Shown piece by piece: positions 13,201 through 25,200 of a DNA stretch of 64,000 nt. The stretch spans positions 41,310,569 to 41,374,568 of the forward strand of contig NC_088776.1 of assembly GCF_954871325.1 (NCBI RefSeq). Reading direction: 5' to 3'. The number at the start of each line of letters is the position of its first letter. Position 1 is the first letter of the stretch. The notes below the pieces were generated by a model. That model searched no databases, had not been told where the DNA came from, and worked only from the letters and a program-made list of their open reading frames with translations. The translations under genes were made by a program, and so were the position numbers. This stretch comes from Gordionus sp. m RMFG-2023 (lineage: Eukaryota; Nematomorpha; Gordioida; Chordodea; Parachordodidae).

Positions 13201-16200
13201 TGCCAATATCCAGACCACCATTTTTTAGGTTATCATTATTATGTATCCCTTTCATGCATGTTCTACAAATAAAGGTCATTCTTTCTAACATCAAACTGCC
13301 TTTTTTCCCGCTACATCTTTTATGTACCCATTTCTGGCATCTGGTGCATTGGATAGAATTTCTAGCAACTCCTTTCCCACATACACTACAAGGCCACTTA
13401 CCGGATTCCTCCATCTTTAGATTTTCCCCACCAATCATCACCTTTGTTCTTGATGCAGTCATTTTCAGGCCCTTTGCTTCCATAGTCATCTTCCATTTAC
13501 TAACTTTATCCCTCAATTCTCCCTCACTGTTTGCCATTAATACAAGGTCATCTGCATATAATATCTCCCATGCAAGTCCTTCACGCATTTCTCTAACCAC
13601 CACATCCATTACTAAGATAAATAATAATGGACTCAGCACGGATCCTTGATGAAGTCCTACCTTCACCTCAAAGCTGTCACTATCACCATAATCCGTCCGT
13701 ACTGCTGTTTGTGCTTCCAACATACATTGCCATCACTGCGGTAACCAACCATTCCTCCACACCTGATTTTCTCAAGGCCCATCTAGTAATCTCACGCGGC
13801 ACCCTATTAAATGCTTTCTCCAAATCAACAAACGCATAATAGAGTTTCTTATCCTTCGCAAGATACTTCTCCTGAATTTGTCTCACCACAATAATTGCAT
13901 CTGTCATGCCTTTTCCCGATGTAAAACCAAACTGCATTTCATCAATTTTAATTTGTTCCCTTAACCGCTTCTCTAACACTCTCTCAAATACTTTCATTGC
14001 ATGTTCCAAGAGTTTAATAGCTCTGAAAGACCCTCAATCTAAAGGATCACCTTTCCCTTTGTATACTGGGATAATTATACTTCTTCGCCAGTCCTCAGGA
14101 ATAGTACCTTCTGTGACAATTTGATTTGCTAAATTCATTAACCATTCAATCCCTAAATCATCAGAACCTTTAAACATCTCTGATACCACCATCGTTAAAC
14201 CCGATGCCTTCCCTTTCTTCATCTTTTTCACTGCTCTCTTTATCTCGTCCTTGCCAAATTTACACCCTGGACCTTCTACCTTTGCACAACTAATATTATT
14301 ATACCATTTATTTTCTTTATTCAAAAGTCCTTTCATGTAAATCTTCCAGGTGTTGTTAATACCACTACCATCAATAGCCATTTTTCCTTCCATATTTTTC
14401 AAACATTTTACACCTATCACATCCTGCCTCTTTTTTGACATCTGTTTTGCCATTCGAACCATATTTCCAATTCCATTTCTTTAGCAAACTCGTGTCTTTT
14501 TTCTTCTTCCTTCGCTATTAATTATTTCTTTTAGCCATCTTGTAAATATCATTATCACTATTTTCTTTGCTATTATGCCATATTTTGAAACACCTCCGTT
14601 TCTCTTCCACGGCTTTCGCTACCTCCGGGTTCCACCACCAAGTCTCCTTATGTCTAGGCGGCCCTTTTGTCCATCCACATACCTCATCAGTTGTCATTAC
14701 TCAGGCTTTCTTCATGGCTTCCCACTTGTCATTCACCCCAGATGCTTGTGCCACCTCCGCCTCCCTAATCGCCAATGCCATATTGAATTGACGTCTAGCA
14801 CTCTTTTCCTTCAATTTCCAAACCTTCAGCCTAGGGACAAACTTTCTTTTAGTGACCCTGGCACCTTTAAGAGTGAGATCTCCTACAACTAGTCGATGCT
14901 GATTTATACATTCCTCTCCCGGTATCACTTTCAAATTTTTTACTATACATCGATCAAATCTCCTTAATAACAAGTAATCCACTGTACTTTTGGTACTAAC
15001 CGACTTATAAGTCACCAGCTTCTCTGATTCTTTCTTAAACATTGTATTACAGACAATCATATCCATAGCATCACTAAAATCTAAAATACTCTCTCCTTCT
15101 AAATTTCTCATGCCGTAACTGAACCCTCCATGTACTCCTTCATAACCCTCACTACTCGCTCCCACATGTCCATTCAGATCACCAGCCAGGATAATCTCCT
15201 CTTCATTTGCCAGTCTCGATGTCACCCCCAATAGACTGTCCCAAAATATATCTTTCTCTTCTTCACTTCTTCCAACCTGAGGAACATATGCGGAGATAAT
15301 ATTATATAGCTTTCTACCAAAAATCATCTTGATAACCATTATCTGGTTGTCTAGCCTTCTTACTTCGACTACTTTGTCTACCAATTTCTCCGCAACCAAT
15401 ACCCCAACTCCAGCCTTACCATCATTACCTCCTTGCCAAAAGAATTTATACTTTTCGCTAGTCTTGCCAATCATTCTAGTCCCATTTCCTTTCCATCTAG
15501 TCTCCTGTATGCAGCACACTTCTAGATGTCTTCTGTGCAATACATCGACGACTTCTCCCGCTCTTCCCGTCATACTCCCAACATTCTATGTCGCGACCCT
15601 AACTCGATCACCCGTAAACTGGTTTCTCTACTTTTTATCAGGTCGTTTATGGCCGTCATAAGTTTCATTTTCATGAATAGTTGTTCCACCAGGTTTCCCA
15701 TCCTTCTTTTTGTCGTAGGCGGATGAGGAGGCCCACTGGGTACTTTGGGCTATACCCCACCCATGCTTTGTTGTAACCATAGGGAAATTTTGTAGCAAGG
15801 TTTTTACAATCGGATGCCCTTCCTGACATCAACCTCTTTAAATGGTTTTTACACCCCGTCGAGGAGACGGTGATCCTATTCTAGACCCAGATCACAGGGA
15901 ACCTTTTAGACCTCCATTAGCCGCCAAAAGACGTTGCCACTCCCCCGCCACGATGAGGCTGAAGGTAGGATTTTGGGAGATAATAATTGTTTCCTATGAA
16001 TATTTGAATGTAATATTATTATAATATAGTTTTATACATTTTTAAGTAGTTTGAAAAAAATAATAAAGATAGTATTTTAAAAAAAATAATAATAATTTAA
16101 TGTATAAATATAATTAAACAGCATTCTAAAAATTATGCAGGCCGCGCCGCCGCCATAAAAAAATTAACGGCGAGATGGCTCACGCCGATTCTCTCAATCG

Positions 16201-19200
16201 GCGGCTGTTCCGGCGTGAATACAATTGCCGGCGTGAGCTTGCGGCGCACAGCTCTACATATAATAATAAATCATATTTATTCCTTTTCATATTTCCTATT
16301 TCCATTTTAAAACCCTTTTATCGATCGTAAGAAAATACCTAAGTTTATAAAATATAGGCAAAATATTTTTTACTAATTATAATAATTTCGAGGTGAAATT
16401 ATACTACACCTAATTATTTCACAACTTTTTTGGTATTAAACGAAAAATAATCTTCATCTATCATTTCAAAATAAAGAAGATAGTTTTAAAAGTTATTAGA
16501 TATTATATGATTTTGATTTCATATTTGCTGAAATACGAACCGTAAAATGCCGAATGTATATTTTTTAGTATCCAAACCTAATATATTTTTTTAATAACGC
16601 GAGCTGTTAAAAGTTTTTTATGCCGGGCCGTAAATTTTTTTTAAAGATAAACCAGGGCTATCCAAACATTTATTTTAAAAATATCCAAACAGGCCTTAAA
16701 ATTTAAAATTTGGGTTGGCTGAATTTTATATCAATTCTGACCGGACCGAGCCTTACAAACTCCTGTAGGCCACTTGCTTTGCATGGTAAAATGCTTTTGT
16801 AAGGCGATTAAAAATATTTCTCAAGATTTTTTTTATTCTAAATAATATTAGATAGGGAATTCGTAGGAGACCCGGAGCGCAAAATAAAGTTTTTTAGTTT
16901 AAATAAATCCTCTTCAAACTTTTTTAATTAATTCATAAATCGCATAATTTATTTCATGATTTCTTTTTGAAACAGGTATTAAATATAAAGGATCCAAATC
17001 AAATTATCAAACATAACAACGATAATCAATACTCGAATAATCAGGGTACTGCAAACGAAACCACTCACAATCAAACTAAAATTATAGTAATTTCTATTTC
17101 CCAATATGGAACCCCCATTTATGACATCCACTTTTATATCTTCATTATTTGGCTAAATTGGGTTCCAGAAATGGTATAATTTACAAAGATTTATACGTTA
17201 TAATGCTTCCCTCGTTTTTGCATTTATAATTTATGGTCCTTGCGGATTATACTGTTTGTACTACATGTACATTTTATTTTTTATATTTAAGAATTATAAA
17301 TATTGGTTTATATTAAAAATCAATTCATCTATTGTTATGAAATAAATAAAAAATATCATTACTTTTCTAAATAATATTCATTATTTTTTTGATTTGATGT
17401 CTGTCTATTACTAAGAAATTGTCTTTATAATCAGCTGATTTTATCTGAATTCTTGGATCCTTTTTATATTAATATAACATTACCCATATCATTTATATTT
17501 ATTTACCCTAAGAAAATTTCAATTTCCTACCTATTCATGAACATTTCTGATATTTTAAATAAAATTTAACTCAATATTTTTCTGAAATTACTCGTTTCAT
17601 TGTGTATTAATTAAATAACCTGGCGCGTTAAAAGCAAAATAATACTAATTTATATCTCAGACTTGTGAATAATTTGAGAAGATATTTTATATTTGAGAAC
17701 AGTTTTTTTAGCACGGCTGGCAAATTTTTTTATCTTTGAAGCATCCTTTAAAAAATGTTATATATATTCTTCTCCAATAAAATCACTATAAACAAAATTT
17801 TTTTATTTTCATTAAGGTTAAACCCGGTTTCGTCAAGCAATTATCCGGGTTTCAAGCCGATTTGGTACTTAATTTTACACCCTCATCTCCACCCTATAAT
17901 AATAGTAATATTCCTTCGAGTAGCAACTATCAAAGCTCTGCACCCTGTGATGCTTCGGAGAATTTGAATTATCAGAACGTGACGTGCCTCAAAATCCAGC
18001 CCTTATATGGATTGTTAGTTGATTTTTTTAAAAAAGGAATTGATTAATTATTAATAGACCCCATCCTGTCCTGAAATTTGATTGTTCTGGGTCGGGTCTT
18101 ATTTAGAAATCTCAATTTTTGGAACCATTCGTCTGACGGGGACGGACAAAAGTAGTGGCTTTTTATCCGACCTACTGGGTCTGCAAAATTGTTATGATAT
18201 ATAACTCTAATTAATTAATAATTGATAGTTCAAAATTCGCTAAGTTAAATTTGAAGGTTATCAATATAATCTTAATAATTTTCCTTTATGTTTTTTTTTC
18301 AGGGGGCCATTTTTGGGGGAAATAAGTAAAAATGTATTATAATAATAACTAACAAATAAATCAACAAATAGTTATATGTTATTAGTAATATAAGCATATT
18401 TTTTATTTTACAATGTTTTTATAAAATCAATACTTTTATACCTCATTCCATATTTTTATCAGAAATATTAATGAATTTCTATAATGATTTATAAATATAT
18501 ATACCAAACCTTAAAATGATTCATGGAAATAGAATACACCCTATATCTTATTTTGTTTTTTAAACTATGTTAAGATTAGTTGTTGGAACCACCCAAGGTC
18601 TGTGCATAGTCGACTATATCAACAAAACCTTGTTGATCAATATGAATACTCAAGATCTTTACGGTTTGTAGTTTATATATATTCTCTTTTATCAACACAA
18701 TGTAAATATCAGAGTTGTTAACCCTACTTTTAAAAGTAGCGCGCTATTAGCTACTATTTTTAAAAGTAGCTGGCTACTTTCTTTTTGTAAAGAAAAATTT
18801 AGAAATAAATTTGTTTTATATTTTGCTTATAATGTAATAGTATAGTATATAATACATAAAATCAGCATTTAATTTAAATATAGTTAAGTTTTGATTAGGC
18901 CTACAAAAAACGAATCGTCTATTCGTATTCGTACGAATAATAAAATCCTTATTCGTTTCGATTCGTCGAATATTCGATTCGATTCGAAAATTTTTCTAAA
19001 GCATATAAAATATTTTGCAAAAAATTTTTTACAGATGTTTAAAGATGACACTTTTAAGGATTCTCTAAACTAATTGTCATTACAATATAAAAATTTATAG
19101 AAAATAAACAAAATAAAACCCAATGATTTCATATAACGTTATCCAAACAAATTGACCAAAATATCCAATTTTTAGAATCAGAATTGCTTATAAAAAAATA

Positions 19201-22200
19201 TTTAATGAAGGTAATTATGACAAAATAAAATTTTTAAAATTATAATCTATTTAAAATATCTACATTTTAAATATTTGCATATAAAATATAACAAAATTTT
19301 AGAAAGTATTTCATTATAGATTTTATTTATTAAAAATACTTTAGTAGCATAAATTTCCTTTATTTAATCATGTATTTATTTTTATTATTAATATCATTTT
19401 ATTAGTTAGAGGTGAAGGTGATTATGACAAAATAAAATTTTTAAAATTATAATCTATTTAAAATATCTACATTTTAAATATTTGCATATAAAATATAACA
19501 AAATTTTAGAAAGTATTTCATTATGATTTTATTTAATATATAAAAATACTTTAGTAGCATAAATTTCCTTTATTTAATTATTAATATAATTTTTAGAGGT
19601 GATTATGACAATGTAATAGGGGATGAAGATATTATAATGCACTATCTGAATTAGATTGTCTTTAAAATTTGCCAAAAATAAGGTTACTAAATGGGAAAAG
19701 GATTTTCCTAATCAAATAATAAGAACTAGTCAAAAAAATTAGTTATTTATCTGTCAGGAGCTCGAGAATATGGGAAAGAGGCACATTCTATAAAAATGTT
19801 TTGACTTGTTCAATAACATCAAAAATGATTAAAGAGAAACAATCAAAATAAAATAATTATATTTTACTTTGAAGCTTTCCCTTTTCTTCCATTAAACTTT
19901 TTCAGCAAATATAACTTGTTATGATTTGATATTTGATAATAGGAAATAAAATAAAACGAAATGATATACACTAGGAAAATTTAATTACTTCTTTTTATTT
20001 TACTTGCAATAAAATATTTGCGAATAATTACGAATATTTATATATAAATAATTTCGAATAATTTTCCTCATTATTCATATTCGATTATTTTTAATTTTTG
20101 GAAGGCAATTACGCCAGGCCTTAAAGGAAGGGGAAACTATTTTATTTAATAAAAATATCTATTTATGATATTATTTATTTTGTTGCATTTTATTAATAAA
20201 ATCATTTCTATACATACTATCATTCCCAAGTCTAGAGCGACGATCAGAAAATATAAGTTTCCTATAACTAAATAATCCCTCAACACTAGCACTTGAGGGC
20301 AAGGCAGTCTTTAATTTTATATTTTTTTTTTAATATAAAAAAATTATCAAAAATACTCATTTGAGTATCTTTAGATTTAAAAAACGCGTCGAAAGGATTT
20401 TCTATTATATTAGTATCCTTTATTTCAAAAAAAATAACAGTGAAAGTTGTTTTTGTGGTTGTAACTAGGGCATCTTTGTTTGGTATGAGACTATTCAGCT
20501 CTACTGTGTCCCTATCACATTGATCTTTAGCATCATCGGAATTATATAGCCAGTTAAGTTTAAATTGGGATGTAAATTTTATTTGCAAGTACATCATATG
20601 TCTGGTATCCTATTATCCTTTTGAGGCTAATGCTACAGATCTTCTTTTTAAACTCTTAGGGTCTAGCCAATGACTGTGATTTTCAAATAAGCTCTAAAAA
20701 TATTAATATCAGATTAATTTATAAATATAAATAAGTTTTTACCTTCTGTTATGTGTGTACAAATATCTGCCGTGGTACATATATAGGATATCTCTCACAA
20801 CTCTGCTATTAGAGCATCTTTCATCACTTCAAAGTTATCTACTAAATCATTAGTGTCTGGTGACATAATATAGGGGATAGAGTTTTAATCATCATGATAA
20901 ATGATGGATTATCAACCAGACATTGGCTGTGTTGTATAAAATTGACAATGACTTCAGCCAATATCTGAGAAATATTGGCATGTATTATTAATCAATCTAG
21001 CTTGAATTGAATTGATTTTTTTGGATGTAGTCTCCTCTATATTAAAATTATTACGATGTTTTTTTTATCTCTTTAAAACTGTTGATATGAACATTCTTAT
21101 AAAAATAAATACTATTAGAATTAAAAATGACAATTACCTTTAGGTGTTTTTTGAGTATAGCTACTAGATTTATTTGAGGATATTTTTTTACAGATAGAAC
21201 AAATAAATTTGTAGCCGGCTTTTGTTTTTACATTAATTTGAAAATATTTTAAAATCTTGGAAATGGAAAATGTGTATTATTGTTATCAAGAACATTTTCT
21301 TCCAGGGTACCTTCCATTTCATTAATATCATAATTGTCTGACTCACTTACATCGATTTGGATATCCATTTACGATAACATTTTAAATAATTTACATTAGT
21401 TTATTTAGGTTATAATACAAATTGAAAATAAAATTCAATTTCAAAATTAAATAATAAATCATAAAAATTATAATTAAATATGATATTATATTTAAATTTT
21501 CATGTTTGTAGTTTTAATAATTGGAAAAAAAGTAGCTCGCTATTAGCTATCACTACCAAAAAAGATAGCATGCTACAATAGCGCGTTACTAACAACTGGT
21601 AAATCTGATATCTTCCGAACTACGCCGATTTTGATTCCTTAAAAACATTTTTGTTCGTTTCCCATAAGAAAAGGAAAAAAATAAGAATGAAAGAAAGAGA
21701 TCAATTTACTTACAACTGGTCTAGAAGATTTTTTGTTTAAGATTAATTATTTACTTAATATAATAATTATTATTTTCTTTGAATATATGTTTTAGGGTCA
21801 AGTGATCCTTTTGTCAGATCCACACCCAACAAAACGTTTCCTCTGTTTCGCAATAAAAACATTGTTGACAATGAAACACACCCAGATCGGTGTAAATCAC
21901 CTTCCATAGAAGTTTCCGTATATTCAAAAAACATAATTTTTTAAATATAATTTTTGACTTATATACAGAGCTTAAATTTTAAGCCTATTTCTATTTTTTT
22001 AAAAATACACATCCTGTCATTATCATTGATGAATTTCCATATTACATTAATGATATATTTTTATTTTGAGATACTTCATTAGATGATACCATTTAAATAC
22101 ATTGATACTGAAAAAAACACGAATAAAATAGCTCATTTTAGAAGTGCTATATTCTGATTTTATAACTAAAAAGAATTTTTCGATTTCAATCTTATTTTAC

Positions 22201-25200
22201 GAATAAGAATAATATATTATTCGTATAAAATTATATTATAATATTGGTAAATAATAATGTTGCATTTGGAAATTATTCATAAAAAATTATATTCCTAATG
22301 GAAAAACGTGGAACTTTTTACTTTTATTTCCTACTTCAGCATGTTGCAAAACGTGATAAATCATAGCTATAATCGTAATAAATCATAGCTGTAATAATAC
22401 TTCACCAATTTATTTATTATGGATTTGGATATAAGGCGCAAAATTTGGATAATATTTCCAGTGGAATTTATTCTATAATATCATAATTATTTTTAAGTTG
22501 ATTTTAGTTATTATATTAATTTTTCTATAAATTTATAATGTTTTTTTTTTAATTTTGGAAGAGAAATATCAAATTATCGAATTATGATTTTATTATCTAT
22601 ACGAATAATAAATTATTGGTGCCAGCTACTAATAATATATTATTATTTATTAATGGAGCGAGCTATATACATGATATTTGAAATGGAGAGATCGGGGCTA
22701 AAGGACAACTATTTTACTCTTTTGCTATTAAATGTTATTCTTTAGCTACAAAATAAAATATATCTCTATAGTTTTTAGGATTAACCTAACTTTAATCAAT
22801 AATAGTAAAATAATTATTTTACCATATTACCGGAGTAAAACTTCTCAGATCCGGAGTACATAAAATATGACAAAATTCAAATGTTTTATTAAACTTTTTT
22901 AAAAAAATTGTTCTCTTATCTCATCCCGTCAGTTGCTAGGCATATTATACAGGAACAAGTATCACCTTTCCTCTGCTACTTTACCACAAGTCCTCTAAGT
23001 TAATTAAATAACTATAGAAGCCTTGGACAACTTTTTGATATAGACATCATTTCAGAACATACTCAAAAGTTATGAGAAACTACCTTTTTACTCTATTCCC
23101 TTTTGGCCCCGATCTCCCTTACTAGCCAATTTAAGCTTAACTAACACCCGGTAAAAAATACATTGTAGTAAAATAAATAATTTTGATCCTAATCAAAGTA
23201 TATATTTAATTTAATATATTTTTTTTATTAAGTCATAATAATATTATTATGAATGCGTTGCATGCTCTCATAATTTTATCTAATTTTTTTATAGAAAGTA
23301 TTTTTTAGTCTTAGTATTCTCAACTCTCACATAAAGAAATGTTTTTATTCAAAGGTTCAATACGAATAATAAAAAAAACAAATTATATTTATAATTAATC
23401 AAAATATCTCACAATTTTTAGATAATTCTGTTTATTTTTCCCTGCTTTATATTATAAGTTAATTCCAAACCCTTCTCTCTCCTTTACGACATCTTGTAGC
23501 ATTAGAATATTATACGCTCATCATGATCATAAAACTCTCGGAATACTGCAAAAAAATAACATGAAAGATAGCTTCACGAAGTATTCTCATCCGAAACATT
23601 CTCTGTTGACCACCACACTTGAATACCCTTTCATATTCAAGGATAAAAACACGAGTGATAAAGTTAATAGGAAAAGACGTTCCACATTCGCTTGGATATT
23701 TCCCACGGGTCCAGGAATGACCGAAGAAAAAGGAATGGGTAAAATCGATTCAAAATTTTCCACGAAGTTTGACAAAAGTATTAGTAGCTACTTCACCAAT
23801 CTGTCTAAAAGCAAAAGAAATAATGAAGTCGAATTAGGAAATGGGCCAGAACCTAACATAGATTATAGTTATAGTAAATGATTCCATATTTAATTCCGGG
23901 GACTTGAATTGTTTAAATATTATAGGAATTTTTAAAGCATAAAGCAGCAATTTTCTGAAATTTTACAGAAATATCTGCTATTTAAAAATTATGAAACGTG
24001 GCTTAATTGTATGCGTGGATCATTTTATATATATAAATACTGTGGAAATTGCGGAATAATTATTTTTGAATATGGGTGCTGTTGCATGTTAAATTTATAT
24101 TTCATTTATTTGAATATCTAATTAGATATTACATATTAAATTATGTAAAATGCCAATATTATTAATTATTTTATTAAAACAACTCTAAAACATTATGGCT
24201 TTAATAACATTTACTTCTTGTACATTTTAAACCACTAATAATTTTGGGTTTAAAAAAATGAATTAGACCTCTTAAAAAAATTACTTTCTAAAGACTATAA
24301 ATATAATATATCCTTAAAACTTTCTATTACCCAATTTAAATATCATCCTACCTTGTACAATACAATATTTAAAAAAATATATAAATGCCTTCAAACATAG
24401 AACTCTACGCCATTACACAGCAACGTTCCTTCTCACGTGACTCAACCACCCCCCTTACCCCCACCACCTTATACATCATCTCACCCGCCCAATATTAATA
24501 CTCATAACACAACTACCACCTCCAGTGTAAATAATGCAATTGCATCGACTTCTTCTTCCCAAAATACAAATGCGCCGTCTACTACATTTGTGAATCCCCA
24601 TTTTACTTCCCTGGCCAAATCCCGGATCCAAAAGGCTCACAGCTTCATATCTTTCAGTACGTTTTCTCCTTCTGCTAATAGCTCACCGCCCCTTTTTTTC
24701 CTTCCCTCATCTAATGCTAGCAGCAGCAACATCTCAAATTCCACGAACACATCAACCCTGCTAAATAACTTTGGATTTAATAACTCGGAGAAAAACACTC
24801 TTCCCGGCGGTTTTAGGGCCGGATATTGTAGTGCTGCCGATGGTTAGTTTAAAGATATTAGGAAATAATTGGATAGAAAACATTTTATTCATTGTAAATT
24901 CGTGGTCAACATCATAAATGGCATATCGTTTGATCGTTTTAGTCCTTAATTGATATATTATTGCTTCTTTGTCTAGTATATTACATCGCACGCTTTTCTC
25001 AATAGTCATTAAGGAATTCACGAAAGGCTAATCACATTTAAATACCAATTTATACTAATATTGACTTGTTTTACCACTATCATTTTGTATAAATATTATA
25101 TATGTACTTACGCTTTGTCTTTGTAGCAACTTCCCAATTTTTTTACCAAATGCTTAGCTCTAAGTTTTACATGATTTAAAAAAATTTACAGTATATAACG

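Larger units (their letters stand above)
12557..15965 (-). mobile_element. RTE-type LINE, copy 1, nearly full-length
   Basis: The minus strand carries, in order, a 5' leader (about 15965-15660), an APE-like endonuclease, an RTE-type reverse transcriptase, a Cys/His zinc-binding segment and a C-terminal basic tail. The 3' end lies at about 12557-12575, just past the GGTAAACCTGGAAATCGCC shared with copy 2. The exact 5' edge and any target duplication were not resolved. A 5'-truncated second copy at 27388-29267 is about 95 percent or more alike by eye. Confidence 0.88.
8149..16257 (-). mobile_element. hAT-C, 8.1-kb composite hAT carrying nested LINEs
   Basis: The ends are TAGACCTGTGCGCCGATG on the left and the complement of TAGAGCTGTGCGCCGCAAG on the right. 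They are flanked by a perfect 8-bp duplication, CATATAAT, at 8141-8148 and 16258-16265. Subterminal CGGCG-rich repeats lie inside both ends. Minus-strand hAT transposase remnants occupy about 8600-9830. The interior from about 10.0 to 16.0 kb is foreign: one LINE on the plus strand (with a MITE inside it) and one RTE LINE on the minus strand. Confidence 0.9.
7265..16975 (+). other. Tomosyn intron, about 9.7 kb, filled by hAT-C
   Basis: The intron holds hAT-C with its nested LINEs (8149-16257). Also present are a solitary 11-G run at 7573-7583, a CGGGCC scrap near 8025-8040 and a CGGGCC-type fragment at about 16615-16770. The remainder (7265-8140, 16266-16975) is AT-rich with nothing I can name. 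Confidence 0.75.
18710..21598 (-). mobile_element. hAT-D transposon in a tomosyn intron
   Basis: The left end is CAGAGTTGTTAACCCTAC and the right end is GTTACTAACAACTG. They are flanked by GTAAATAT (18702-18709) and GTAAATCT (21599-21606), matching at 7 of 8. Subterminal repeats of GTAGCGCGCTA/TAGCTACTTT type lie at both ends. The minus strand carries the transposase start and BED finger near the right end. Another TIR-like element (about 18894-20127) sits inside the left part. Confidence 0.88.

Noticed and set aside
13200-13649. Long plus-strand open frame of 149 codons
   Set aside because: It lies exactly antisense to the RTE reverse transcriptase, and the same shadow appears at 28026-28475 in the second copy.
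17087-17173. Extended tomosyn exon with a hydrophobic tail (DIHFYIFIIWLNW)
   Set aside because: Tomosyn is cytosolic and no relative has such a segment here; an earlier GTAATT donor keeps the same phase.
18301-18325. Small exon GGGGCCATTTTTGGGGGAAA after a good polypyrimidine tract
   Set aside because: The neighbouring exons at 17817 and 18575 join in phase without it, and it has no conserved residues.
24437-24847. Independent Pro/Ser-rich protein starting at 24437
   Set aside because: The first codon there is GTG, and the frame is open back to an acceptor at 24400 and forward to a GTTAGT donor, so it reads as an internal exon.
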